64,000 nt of DNA from Pachypanchax playfairii (lineage: Eukaryota > Chordata > Actinopteri > Cyprinodontiformes > Aplocheilidae), in assembly GCA_006937955.1 (NCBI GenBank), contig SSNP01000051.1, forward strand, positions 513,085 to 577,084, written 5' to 3'. The position numbers and the translations under genes were made by a program. The notes under the pieces are model-generated. The model did no database searches and was not told where the DNA came from. It saw only the letters and a list, made by a program, of their open reading frames with translations. Below are positions 22,641 through 33,725 of this stretch, in pieces; position 1 is the stretch's first letter, and each line of letters starts with the position of its first letter.

Positions 22641-24610
22641 TCAAACAATCAGACACAAATCACACAGAACGCTTTTGAAAATGCTGTAAATTCTCTGCGA
22701 GTTGCTCATCCTGGTCTGAACTTGACTGGCAAATGATAAACGTTTTTTAACGTCTGACTGGATTGAGCCTGTTAGCCTCCACCTTAGCTGTCGTGTTTAC
22801 CGTGGAAATATTAACTCTTTGATGTGTCGACGAAGAGTTTCACAAATACGCTTTCATTTAATCGCGTTTCTGATCAGCTGTGTCGTTAATTTAGTTCGCA
22901 GATTCATTAAAAAAAACATAGTTAGAACTAGCATAAGCTAATGCACTTTGAAACCAACGTAAACAAATATTTAGTCCCCGTATAGTGTGCACAAGTCTGT
23001 AACGATGTAAATTTTGAATTATATAAAAGGTATAATGATAAATAATATATAAAATTTAAATAAATAGCCATAGAAGGCAGAATCTTACCTACAAATAACA
23101 TCAAAACAAACATCGGTGAATAATTTCCCTGAAAAAGCGAAGCAGGACCCTTTAGTCGCAAAGGTGCCTGACTAAAAATATGTTTAACGAAATAAAGAAT
23201 CCCTATTGTTGAGTAAGTAAAAAATGTGTTACCTAAAGAAATGTTAGTATGTTATGTTTTGGTTAAGCAAAAATAGCTGTAATTTAAATTGTGGCATTCA
23301 GACAGGCAATCATTAGGATCGCTTTTTATTTAAAAGTAGCGGGCGGATTTATGTATTTATTTGTTTGTTTGTTTTCATACATAATACAATTAACTACATT
23401 TAAACAAAGACTTTTAATTATACCTAATGGTATCCAAGCCTAATATATCTGTTTGTTTTCTCGCATGTACTGAACTGCATTTGATCACTGACATATACTA
23501 GAAGGTAATTAAAATTTTTAAGTAAACTTAACAGTATTTTGTGTTTGTGCACTTTTACTGTAACTTACAACCTGCTAACATTCGTGTATCGAAGGATTTA
23601 GGTATCGAAGGGAGTACTGAAGATGGACTCTGACAATCTTCTCCACTGTTCTGACTTAGTGCTGAAGGGTCTTGAAGCAGGATGTGGTGCTGCTACTGGT
23701 CAGGATGCTTTTCATGGTGCCTCTAGAGAAGGAGCAAGTGATGCCAGGGCTCTGGCTTGTCTCTGCTAGTGGAGACATGTCTATCTCATGGACCTACCTG
23801 GTAAAATAAATGAATGTATGTCCGACTGTTGTGCTTGTTAAAACAGTTTGTTTTTAATATTCCGCTTCGCTATACAAAGTAGATTGTTTAAAAGAAAATC
23901 AAAATAAGGACACTAAAATTGTTGATTTACTTCAGCATATTTATTACAAATACTTACATTTCCTATTACCACCCAATCAATCTCAGGGACTGATTGTCAT
24001 TCTAAATGACTAGATCAGATCAGAGATCAGATCCTTCTGGAGGTATAAAACACATCAGACATGTTTCTCATAAAGAAAAAAAATTAGTTTTTAAAAGCAT
24101 ATTTTGTGAAAAACGGACATTAACTGATAAAAAAAAGACAGCAACAGTGAATGAAACTTCAAGCAGGCTCACAATGAAAGGCTGTGGACTCTAAACAATA
24201 ATTTCTACAAAAAAAACAAAAAGATTAAAATAAAACTTTTGGGATTAAATGTTCAACCCCAACAATAAAGCAGCCACCATTCTGTTTAAGATCAGATTTG
24301 TTTCGGTGCATTTTTAATAAAGCTGGAGTCTGAGAAGTTGTATTGAAGAATTCAGAAATTAGATATTTAAAGAAAGTTTAAATTATTCCAGTCCGGTCTC
24401 TACGATGAGTTTCGGTTTCCTTGAAGGAGATCAGTGTTTCTGAAGTATCATGAAAAGTGTGAAGAGCAAATCCATGAAAAATTATTCTTTCTATTAAAAG
24501 ATTCTCATGATAAAATTAGTTCTTTAAAATATATAAAGAGGCCAGAATTTGGTCACACGGTGTAAATGTAGAAGCAGAATCTGTGGAGTTGATTGACAGG
24601 TTTAGTCAGC
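22640..24610. other. UPF2 promoter / SLC35E3 3' UTR interval
   Basis: The interval must contain the UPF2 promoter and non-coding first exon as well as the SLC35E3 3' UTR. A possible minus-strand exon end, CCACG|GTAAAC, is at about 22805, and a possible SLC35E3 poly(A) signal (TTTATT on plus) is at 23940-23945. Both are weak single-motif calls. No coding sequence is recognised. Confidence 0.35.
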
Positions 24611-27600
24611 CTATGGTCTTTGAGCAAGGCGACTCTTCCCCTCCTCCTGTTCAACCAGCTTGAAGTGAGTGTATGACAAGATGCCTGCCAGAGTGCAGAG
24701 GATTCCTAATGCCTGATGCAAACAGGAAGACGGATCGTTAGGAGGAAATAATCTGGTTTAATTCATTAGTAAAGAAAAACCCTAAAACACACCTGGTTAA
24801 GTGACAGCGGGTCGTGGAAGAGCAGGTATCCTCCAATAAGAGTGATGCAGAACTTAAAATGACCAAACATGTTGTAGCTGACAGCTCGAGTCAAGAAAGC
24901 CATAACTTTTTATAAAAACTGATTCAAAATCCTGCGTGGAACTAAAACATGAAGCTATCTGCATCTGAAACGTCCACTTTTTATTTCATTCTTCTTACTG
25001 TAACAAACAAAAACAGAGTTGCAGCTCGTAGAATGGACAAACACCCTTCAGAACTATTTACTAAGAACTAAGTGTTCTAGATTAGTCATTTCCTAAACAG
25101 ATCTCTTAAATATTAAGAAAAACTCTAAGTTCGGAGTCTTTTTATTAGAAAATGTTTTTTAGGAACATTTTTCAGGACAACCATCCAAAAATCCCTTTGA
25201 TTAGGCCAAAGAAGCCCTGCAACAGGAAGAAGCAGGTTCAGAAAATGGATGGATGGATGGCTGACACTGAATCCAGTGTTTTAAATGAATGTCAAATTAA
25301 GACACTAATCATCTAAAACATCCTAGAATTCTTTTGGTCCAACACTTTTGAAGGATACGTGACAGCTGAGGTGTTTCCAATGATCCAGTAGATCGACAGG
25401 TTGACCAGGAATGCCACCACACCTGAGAACAGCACAGTCACCTGGACAACACAAAAACAACACTGTGTCAGACTTTACAATAAACAACTAAAAGCAGCAG
25501 CTGTGTGTGAGTTGTAATAAATCTGACCAGAGCAGGTAAAGACCACGGTCCAAATATCCCCCCGTCTCCAGTGAGTGGTTCAAACACAGGGACAACACAG
25601 AGGAGAAACGCTGAGGACAGAGGAGCCTGAAATCACAGCCAAAAAGTATAAACACACAACTATTACACTAGAATGACATATTAAACTGATACTCTGTTAT
25701 TTTATTCAGATAATTACCAGGTAACAGAGCGTCAAAGATCACTGACATTACTATTTTACAACACTGACAACAAGGGATGAGAATATTAAAGCCCGTGTAA
25801 AGTAACAACAAATGTGTGTTCTGAGTTTGTCACTGCACAGGAATATTAGTTATTAGTCATCCAGCCAAATTTGAATGATTAAAAACACTGCGAAGCATAT
25901 GAAATTTGGTTACAAAATAATGAAAAAAGGATCAGTTTTCTCTGCTCTGAGATGCTGGGGGCGTGTCCGCTGCAGGCGCTGAAACCTGTCTGTCTCATCC
26001 TCTAGCACAGGGGTGTCAAGCTCCAGGCCTCGAGGGCCACTATCCTGCATGTTTTAGATGTTTCCCTGCTTCAACACACCTGATTCTAATCCTCTGCATT
26101 TCAACAAGTGCTGCAGTAACCTGTTAACGACTTGTTCATTTGAATCAGGTGTGTTGAAACAGGGAAACATCTAAAACATGCAGGATAGTGGCCCTCGAGG
26201 CCTGACTTTGGGCACCCCTGCTCTAGCAGCACCTCCTTCTCTTCCCCACATCACTGCATTTCCTCCGTTTCTGAGTTCCGGGTGGTTCGTTAAGTTTGAG
26301 GTTCTACCCACATGTAAAACTGCGGATCGCTGCTTTTTGAGGAGTTGAAATATTTCCACACAACTGCAATGCTTCAGACTTGTTGATCAGTGAAGGAGCG
26401 GAATGTGCTGCTACGCCATTCTGAGCTTTGTTTAGCATATGAAGGCAGCAGGTGGCAGAAGTAGCTCCTACCTATCATGCTGGTTTAGTTACTGTCTACT
26501 GTGTGGCTCCTCTGCACAAAATCGACCCAAAGCTTTTTCAGACGGTCATCCCTCGGGTGAAGGAGCGGGAAAACCACTGAAGCTACCGCACTGTACGGTT
26601 TTATATGACGAGAGCAGCAGGGGGCGGGGTTATCCTGAAGGGCAGCCGCGTGACGACACGCGGCTGCCCTTTTAGACCCGCCCATAAAATCCTGAAACAG
26701 AAAACTCTTGAAACGCAATTTGAAGGCTAGCTCCACAATTCAGTTTTTAATTGTTGGGAGGTTTTTCACATGTTTAGAACAGTACATTTATTATGTTTAT
26801 AATGTGGTTAGAAGAAAATAGCAGAATTCCCTTTACATGGTCTTTAAATCCAACACAAACTGAACAAATGTTACCAGCAAGAACAAAAAAAAATCTCCTG
26901 CACTGTGATTGTTACAGTATGACATGACTCACCTGATAATACAGGAGCTGCATGGAGTTCACCTGGAGCTCGTGTTGTTTAGCCCCCACCCACTGAGAAC
27001 AAACATAAACAGATACAAACATGATTTCACTCCAGTCTGTTTTATCAGACACCGTCTCAGAGAAGCACCCCAGTGTTTATTTACCACTTGGTAAAGTGAC
27101 GTCACCAGAACTCCCAGAGATGCGAACACAGTCCCCAAAAGATTGAACCGAACATCATAGTAGGAGTTCAGTATCACTCCTAAAGTTATGGGAACCTATA
27201 AGAACAAAACACAAATAACTTAAAATGCCAAAGTTTGGATTCTAAATATCTGCTTTGGTCTTCTGTCATGTTTCCTCACCAGTGTCAGTTTAATTTTGGT
27301 GGAGAAGGTCTTCTTATAGTAGGTGGTCTGGATGAGAATGATGACAGGCGTGGTCATGGCTTTGGCCAGCTGGTACGTTCCTATCGAGTTGTTCTGCAGG
27401 GAGAGGTTGGTGAAAGCCACAAACCCGCAGAAGCTGAGCGCCAACCACACAATCCTGCGCACTGGGAGGCTTTTCGGAGAGAAAACATCCATTTTTTGAC
27501 AAATCCAAAGTCCCAGCCAGGTGACCACAAAATGTACAAGGGTTAAAGTCATGTTGGGGAAGCCGTAGTGGACGTAGATCCATTTGTTGATGAAGACGAT

Positions 27601-27681
27601 GCATATGGAGGAAAGGAGGTTGACCAGCAATCCAGCCATGATGCGCCTGTTGGCTGACAAACTGAACATCTGCCCGGTCAT
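24611..27681 (-). CDS. SLC35E3: SLC35E3, solute carrier family 35 member E3 (7 coding exons)
   Basis: A member of the nucleotide-sugar/triose-phosphate transporter (EamA/TPT) superfamily, expected in Golgi or endomembranes; its substrate is not firmly established. Coding exons (5' to 3' on minus): 27280-27681, 27085-27195, 26933-26992, 25528-25626, 25359-25441, 24793-24877, 24611-24712. They total 942 bases, 313 residues plus stop, the same length as the human protein. The start MTGQMFSLSANRR is followed by hydrophobic segments that fit about ten membrane helices. Conserved stretches include FINKWIYVHYGFPNMTLTL, QNNSIGTYQLAKAMTTP, SYYDVRFNLLG, WIIGNTSAVTYNMFGHFKF and SYTHFKL, ending RLAQRP. 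All introns are GT-AG and keep frame. It is head-to-tail with UPF2 and appears intact. Confidence 0.96.
26008..26220. mobile_element. hAT MITE with perfect 8-bp target duplication
   Basis: The termini are CAGGGGTGTCAAG and, at the right, GGGCACCCCTG. The arms are nearly palindromic, sharing AACATGCAGGATAGTGGCC / GGCCACTATCCTGCATG and the CAACACACCTGATTC segment. The element is flanked on both sides by CTCTAGCA (26000-26007 and 26221-26228), a perfect 8-base duplication diagnostic of hAT. Length is 213 bp, with no coding capacity. Confidence 0.94.
26638..26671. repeat. 15-bp perfect GC-rich hairpin
   Basis: AAGGGCAGCCGCGTG pairs perfectly with CACGCGGCTGCCCTT around the four-base loop ACGA. 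It lies in an SLC35E3 intron. It may be the centre of a decayed transposon or a structured intronic element. It has a run of T after it only by chance; a terminator role is not expected in this genome. Confidence 0.88.
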
Positions 27682-28830
27682 GGTTCTAGACCTTAATGTC
27701 CCAGCAGACAGTCGTTGAACTGAAGTGATCTGCTCAGACTGCAAACAGAAGAAAAGAGGAACTAAATATAAATCATCTGACAAAAACATCACCTGAACCT
27801 GTCAACAAAAAAGATTTTACATTTGTAAGTTTTAAATAAATTAAAGGTGGTATATGGAACTTGGAACACAATAACACAGCACAAAGCTTTCAGCCATCTG
27901 GATGCCAGGCTCGTTTACCCCCCACGTGTACTCCGATGCTCAAGTCGGCCAATATTCCTCACCAAACCCGCTCTGATCCCCGATCAGAGCAGGACAATAA
28001 AATATCATGAGTTCAGCTCACTAATCTTGCTCTCCAGCCCCGCTGATCACACATTGACTCTGATAAAAGCAGCTCCTACCTATTTGAAGCTCAGTCATCG
28101 ATTCAGTCTGTGGCAAAGAGTTCACAGTTGCACCGTGGCTCCAAAACTTCCTGCAGTCGCTCTTAAGATCCTCTGTCCTCTCCACACACCATCCTGCACG
28201 CCCCACTTATCCAATAAAATTTTAAAAAAGCAATAAAATCCTCCGTGGTGTGTCTTCCAGTCAAAAGAGTGACCCAAAGCGCTTATCCACTTCAGCAACA
28301 TGTAGCTACGTATTAGCTAGCAGCTAATGAAAAACATTTCCACACAGAACTTGCTCGTCACATGGGAAACCCCCTATGGGGAGCTTAAGTCACGCCCTTC
28401 TACTTCTGGTCGGTGGGTCCCCTGGATGAAAAAATAATGAATGAAAGTCAATGGAGCGATAAAAGTTATTTTCTGATCCAGATTGAAATATTGAAATGCA
28501 CCATAGAGCGAACATATGATGTCCGTGAGTTGTAAAGACAAGTTTTGATGCCAAACAAAGCGATCATTTTCGACACGCAGCAAAAGTTTTTATATTTTGT
28601 GTGAAGACATGTAGTAGACCACAACCACTTGTCTAGTAAAATTGACGTCACCATACCGCTCAGAAGGAGAAGAAGAATCAGAATAGGAACAATGGCGGTG
28701 AGTTTAGCGAGCTTCACCTCCTTCTATCAGGACGAAGGAAGGAGCATTAAACGACTAGTTTTGTGGTGACATCCAGGTACAAAAACACACCGGCATTGTC
28801 GCGTAAAACGAGGACAAAGGCAGCGGTGAG

Positions 28831-29380
28831 TAGGGCTGGGTATCACTCCTAATTTCCTGAATCGATTCGATTCACAAGAGCAAAAATTGATTCGATTTCG
28901 ATTAATTTCGATTCGATTCAATATCGATTCTTTTTTCAGATATTTCTGTCACATTAGTATTTCTTGAATATCAGACATTCGTAGATGGCAATTTTTATGA
29001 AATGCTGAAGCAGCCTTTCAACAGTGCGTATTTTATATACATTTAATATTCATGTTTTCATTAAAAATATCCAGAAGCAGTGGCATGTGGCATAACTGTA
29101 ACAAAAGGTAATGTATATTTTACTACTACTACTACTGTCATTTAGCAGACGCTTTTATCCAAAGCGACTTACATTGAGAGAACATACAAGCAAGAAATCA
29201 AAGAGAAGGAAACAATATAAGGAGGCGGACTGTTTGGAGTCCAGTTTAATTCCGACGCTGATACATCATGTTTATCAATTTTTTTTTTTTAAATCAATTT
29301 AGTGCTTTATGAATCGATTATCGATTTTTTATTCTTAAATCGATTTTAACCGATTAATCGATTTTTTAAACCCAGCCCTA
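28831..29380. mobile_element. hAT MITE with 8-bp target duplication GCGGTGAG
   Basis: Begins TAGGGCTGGGTATC and ends AAACCCAGCCCTA, with many ATCGATT motifs in both sub-terminal regions. The flanks are GCGGTGAG at 28823-28830 and 29381-29388, identical. That is the hAT signature. It contains a reverse-oriented LINE tail (29121-29291), so three insertion layers can be ordered here. Confidence 0.93.
29121..29291 (-). mobile_element. L2-like LINE 3' tail fragment (minus orientation)
   Basis: Reverse complement of the tail at about 20690-20870: (TAC)n, CATTTAGCAGACGCTTTTAT, CCAAAGCGACTTACATTGAG, then a segment ending in a T run. It is inserted within the hAT MITE. Divergence from the other copy is only a few bases. 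Confidence 0.85.
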
Positions 29381-29698
29381 GCGGTGAGACTCGGGAGATT
29401 CTGCCGTGACATCATATGTGCAACTTTTCAGTTGTAGTCATTTCAATTACAAATTTTAAAAATTAATAAATCCAAATCCACTTGACAGACCCAGTCAAAA
29501 CGTACATCATTATTTATCATTTAAATTGTGGTACAGCATATGTATGATTCAGGGTGTAACACAAAGTAGACCAGAAAATAACTTTTATCGTGCCATTTAC
29601 TTTCATTCATTATTTTTTCGTTCAGGGGACCCATGGGCCGACCGGAAGGGGAGGAGACTGTGGCTCCCCATGGCAAGCAACTAAGGTATATAATCACC

Positions 29699-30720
29699 AT
29701 ATTGCTGGGTTTCACCCACGTGACTTGGATGCCACGGTAAAATTAAATGGGGGTCAGGAAGTGTTTCACTTGGCCACAACAACACAGCGCGATGTCGGAA
29801 AGCGGCTATAGTAGTTTTAAATGGACTAGCATAGACGCAATATTGTGAAAAAATATATCTTCATTTAGGTTATGACCTATAGTTAAAAAAAAATCGGACT
29901 TTAAATACAGTCTGGAGGATTTACCCTGTATTGAAGCTATCGACATAACAAACTCTCGTCCTGCATATCTCTTTTTACACAGCAAATCAAATGAAAGCCT
30001 TCAAAAGCCTGGAAGCCTACAACTATTTTGTTCAGTTTGGTCAACGATTTAGGATCCAGAGAAGCTTTAAATGGCTGTCGTCTTGTTTTTGCACGGGTAA
30101 GTCGTGAGTTGTGCTACTTTTAATTCGTGATAATAATACTATTGCTAATGCTAATAACGAGTGTGTTTATGTGCTAGGATCTACATGTATATACTTTATT
30201 ATGCCTTTTTAAATCCAAATTTCCATTAGATTTGTTTGGTTTTAAGTAATTTCTCTCTATATATTTCTATAATGTAGTTCAACCATTCACAGAGATCCAC
30301 AGAACCCCCCATAAAAACGTGGTTTGTTGCCAGAGGAAAACTTGTTTACCTGCCATTTTGTAGATGTGTTTCTAAGTAAATATTCACTAAAACACTAGAA
30401 CATTTATTAAACCCTTTTATTAAACCTTTTAGAAAGTGATCGCTGCAAACTCTAGCATTGTCCGTTTCTGCGTGTCTTGTGCCGGAGATAAGTGATCAAT
30501 TTTTGCCGTCTTCTTTCGGTAAGTTTTTTAAAATTAAGACCTTTGTGACACACGACTTTCGAGACACGAAAAAAAAAGTTTGTCTTTCTCCCAATTAGAG
30601 CGGTTGCAACAACTGTAGACCGCACAGATTTTGGGTATTTTTAAGTCAGTGGCGGTTACTTCCTGACCCCCATCTGCATTTGGTGACGTCAACGCTACGT
30701 CATGTGAAACCCAGCAATAT
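29699..30720. mobile_element. Inverted-repeat element with ATATTGCTGGGTTTCAC ends
   Basis: The left terminus ATATTGCTGGGTTTCAC is matched in inverse by GTGAAACCCAGCAATAT at 30704-30720, and sub-terminal GGGGGTCAGGAAGT is also mirrored. The 1.0 kb interior has no transposase-like frame. It is inserted next to the previous element within the outer one. Confidence 0.78.
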
Positions 30721-31244
30721 CCCTGGTGCTTCCAGCTACTTGATCTGCAGACTCCACAGTACCAGCCTCACTGTGCTGGATTATTTACGGAATTAGGCAA
30801 CCCAAAATGGTGCCCGCTGCTCTGCCAGCTATAGGCTGGTAGATGTAAACAAAATGCCAAAGTCGTGCCCGTCAAAATTAATATTTTATATTTAACTTAA
30901 AATATAATTTTTAAAGGAAATGCTGTATTTTCATTCTACAAACCTCTAAACACCCCGTGGCATTATTTTGTTAAAAATATTGCTTTTTATTAAAATATTC
31001 CATATACCACCTTTAAGAGAGTGTTAAAAGTGCAGTGAAAACCAGCAATTTCACAGACATTCAATGGAAGAACTTTGACAGAATGAATAAAACTGAACAT
31101 GGTGAAACATGTTCTAAATGTGTAATTCGTGTTAGTTCAGCATTAAATATAGTTTTATATTAGCTGGAATGGAACAGAAACGTTACTGACTTGACCACCT
31201 TCACTGGAAGTCTCTGATTTTGCCACGCAGTAAGAAAACTTTAC

Positions 31245-31360
31245 CTGGGGTCTCCATCTTTCCTCTTTTTCCTTCTTACTCCAGACGTGAACTACCGGGT
31301 CTCTTTCCCCGGTGGATCTCTGATTCCAGGTTTCCGGTACCGTTATATCTGTGTGTTTTC
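31245..31360 (-). other. SLC35E3: Probable non-coding first exon and promoter side of SLC35E3
   Basis: The SLC35E3 start exon begins at 27738 after a TTTGCAG acceptor, so an upstream exon is expected. On the minus strand a good donor, CCCCAG|GTAAAG, ends at 31245. The exon before it contains ATGGAGACCCCAG; spliced to 27738 this gives a five-codon upstream frame ending in TGA. The intron so defined (27739-31244) would contain the whole transposon nest. This is inference from splice motifs only. Confidence 0.42.
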
Positions 31361-31970
31361 AGTCTGTCCTCTAATATACTACAGTGAGTTCAAATTAAAA
31401 GCATTTACAACGCTGTTCCTGTTTCCTACGAGTGTAATACCGTTGTGTTGAGCTACAGCGGCTGCTAACGGACCGGTGTTGTCATAACAGATAAGGGATA
31501 CGGATTTCGGCACAACACTGGTACTCTCCAGTTTCCTGTGCACGTTCTCGCGATAGGTGGTGCAACTCTTGGACCCACATTGGCGGGAGGAACAAGGACG
31601 TGCTTAAAAGACAGCTACCGTCTGCTGACGGCGAAGTCAAGCCCGCTAAATGTGAAAGTGTTCAGAGCGAAGATGTCTACGTCTACAAAATGTTCTACAC
31701 TTCTACATGTTCATGAAACGCGGAGTAAAAGAGCTGCAAAGAACAGGATGAATGTAAGAAGCTGTTTTCAGAACAGTGAGGTGATAAGAATAATCTGGTT
31801 TAACAAACACTAAAGCTCCTCTGTACAGAGAATGTTTTAGCTTATGCCTTGAGCTTGTCTCGGTTCATGTAAATAAAAAGTCACGTGTCACATGTGGTTT
31901 CACGTGTTTCCGCTCTAAATATAGAAGTTCATATCAGCTGCTGTTCAGGTCGAAACAGGAACCGGGAACT
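31361..31970. other. Unassigned interval beside SLC35E3
   Basis: Contains a CTCGCG-type CpG spot near 31548 and a plus-strand frame from about 31676 (MSTSTKCSTLLHVHE) that ends at a possible donor near 31749. I do not recognise the peptide and do not call a gene; it could be a first exon of an unidentified divergent transcript. Confidence 0.3.
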
Positions 31971-32270
31971 ACACGGTGGTGCAGTGGGTAGCACTGTTGT
32001 CTTGCAGTGAGAAGGTTCGAAACCAGCCAGGACCTTTCTGCATTGAGTTTGCATGTTCTCCACGTGCATGTGTGTGTTTGCTTCAGAGCCTCCGGCTTCA
32101 TCCCACAGATCAAAAATGTTCATGAGATTAATTGGCAGCTCTATATTGTCCGTAGAGTGTGTGTGAGTGGTTGTTTGTCTTAATGCTGACCCTGTGATGG
32201 ACTGGTGACCTGACCCCACCTCTTTATGACCACTAGAGTCAATCACCAGCTCCTTCTGTCCCTAAACAGG
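31971..32270 (+). mobile_element. Mermaid-like SINE
   Basis: Starts ACACGGTGGTGCAGTGGGTAG (box A-like) with AAGGTTCGAAACCAGCC (box B-like), followed by GAGTTTGCATGTTCTCC, CTCCGGCTTCATCCCACAG and GACCCTGTGATGGACTGGTGA. This is the well-known short retroposon widespread in teleosts. Moderately diverged. Confidence 0.83.
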
Positions 32271-32479
32271 AATAAGCATGTACTGAAAATGACTGACAGA
32301 CACTATTATTAACTATTCACTTCACTATTATTAAACATAGAACATAACAGAAATTAACATGTTGATGTTCTTTGGGAGGGACAAGGATGGACATGACCAG
32401 GAATAAGTCCATCAGAGGGACGAGAATGGACAGGATCAGGAATCAGTCCATTAGAGGGACGACACATGTTAGATGTTTT

Positions 32480-32720
32480 GGAGTTAAAGTCAGAGAGACT
32501 GAGATGGTTTGGACATGTACAGTGGAGAGATAGTGGGTTTGTTTGGAATAGGATGCTGAAGTAGGAACTGCCAGGCAGGAGGTCTAGAGGAAGACCAAAG
32601 AGGAGACATGGATGTAGTGAAGGAGGACATGAGGTTGGTTGGTGTGAGAGAAGAAGATGCAGAGGACAGATGGAGATGGAGGACTTGCTCTGGTGATTCC
32701 TGAAGGGAGCAGCTGATAGG
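32480..32720 (+). pseudogene. LINE C-terminal fragment (RWFGHVQ motif)
   Basis: In the plus frame near 32491 it encodes ERLRWFGHVQWRDSGF, a stop, then PGRRSRGRPKRRHG with frame changes. This is the C-terminal tail seen on many non-LTR retrotransposon polyproteins. Stops and shifts show it is dead. The complementary strand offers open frames that are not genes. Confidence 0.7.
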
Positions 32721-32831
32721 AAAAGAAGACAGTAGTGGTCGTGACTCGTAATCTTTCTCTGGTAACACAACAGGTGAAAACAAGGAACGGAACTCCTTCT
32801 GAGCGTCTGGTGTACCAAGACATTTAGTTTA

Positions 32832-33407
32832 AAGAGGCCATTTCATGCACATTTCAGGACTTTGTGGTTATTTCTTGAGTATTAACCAGTAATATGAAAC
32901 ATCTTATATCTAAAAAACATCAGGAAACACTGATTAACAGACCTTTCAATCTGTCTGTGTTAAAATTCGGTTGGTTCCGGCTCCTTCCGTCAGGCCTCGA
33001 GCAGCAGCTCGTTAATATTCATGATTTGAATTTGCTGGACTCTGATTCTTTAACAAATTAGTCTATGAGAGCAAAGAATACTGTTTCCTGCCCCGCTGTG
33101 CATGGCAACATCAGACGTCTTGTCTTCCTGTTTTCTACGTCTTATGCTAACAGCTTTTAGCCAGCAGCATGCTAGTCGTGGTTTCAACTGCGGGAGCTGA
33201 TGAATACTAACGAACAAAGGAGTTGTGATGAAACAGATACAGGCCTTTCGAACTCGGGTTTTATCACCACCTGCGTAGTTTGAGAGATTAAAACTGAAAG
33301 AGAAGTTATTGACCTGTTTTCACACCCACTATGAAGGTAAGAACACCTGTGGAGCTAAAATATTCAACAGAAACCTCAGAAAACTGTTTTTAATGGAAGG
33401 ACCTCTT
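32832..33407 (+). mobile_element. AAGAGG MITE copy B (uninterrupted)
   Basis: Flanked by TA on each side; begins AAGAGGCCATTTCATGCAC and ends GGAAGGACCTCTT. At 576 bp it is the cleanest copy in the window and the best reference for the family. There is no open frame of note. Confidence 0.92.
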
Positions 33408-33439
33408 TAACTTAAAGGCCAACACTTTAGCCAAACAAA

Positions 33440-33540
33440 GTTTGACACAGAAGACCACAGAGAGTGGGGGCAGCTGTGTGGACTGATCTACAACCATCTC
33501 CGACTCAATATCAGCAAAACAATTGAGCTTCTACCTGTTT
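33440..33540 (+). repeat. Small reverse-transcriptase remnant
   Basis: The translation WGQLCGLIYNHLRLNISKTIELL resembles the LNxxKT(K)E segment of fish LINE reverse transcriptases. It is too short to place in a family. Confidence 0.4.
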
Positions 33541-33725
33541 GGGGTAAAATTGTCATAATCATAATTTCACGGCCTCTGGGACGCTTTAAAACGGCTCAAT
33601 AGATGATCAGAGGGGGTCTTTAACAAACAGCTGTGACTATTACAACACCTGGGATTGTTGTAAGTTGAAAACTTGTATAGGTGTTTGTGTTTATGTGCCT
33701 AAACTTCCATCTCCTTATTTCTTTA

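Larger units (their letters stand above)
25627..26932. other. SLC35E3 intron with repeats
   Basis: The intron between exons 3 and 4 holds a hAT MITE (26008-26220) and a strong GC-rich hairpin (26638-26671). Outer sequences TTAAAGCCCGTGTAAAG near 25788 and, inverted, CTTTACATGGTCTTTAAA near 26845 are similar enough to be decayed ends of a larger element of about 1.06 kb enclosing both, but this is uncertain. Confidence 0.45.
28374..29672. mobile_element. Element with long (~110 bp) imperfect inverted ends
   Basis: The left end (CTATGGGGAGCTTAAGTCACG, then GGTGGGTCCCCTGGATGAAA, AATAATGAATGAAAGT) is matched in inverse at 29575-29672 (ACTTTCATTCATTATTTTTT, then GGGGACCCATGGGCC, GGCTCCCCATGG). 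A single-ended relative is at 45668-45930. It is inserted in the outer element and is itself split by the hAT MITE below. Confidence 0.75.
27841..31016. mobile_element. Outer inverted-repeat element hosting a transposon nest
   Basis: The first 19 bases, TTAAAGGTGGTATATGGAA, are matched perfectly in inverse at 30998-31016. A TA or TTAA lies at each edge, so the target could be either. The element's own interior (about 27860-28370 and 30720-30997) has no intact transposase. A degraded relative sits in inverse at about 41786-42240 and shares the terminus and an ACATCTACCAG/GCGGGCACCATT region. At least three further elements are inserted inside. Confidence 0.82.

Noticed and set aside
27847..28236. 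129-codon plus-strand frame (HLDARLVYPPRVLRCSS...)
   Set aside because: It lies in the interior of an inverted-repeat element, shows no recognisable domain, and no start or splice context supports it. It may be an old pseudogene fragment, but I could not identify it.
32354..32823. 154-codon minus-strand frame rich in Ser, Pro and His
   Set aside because: The plus strand here encodes a recognisable LINE C-terminal relic (RWFGHVQ), and the minus frame has no family features.
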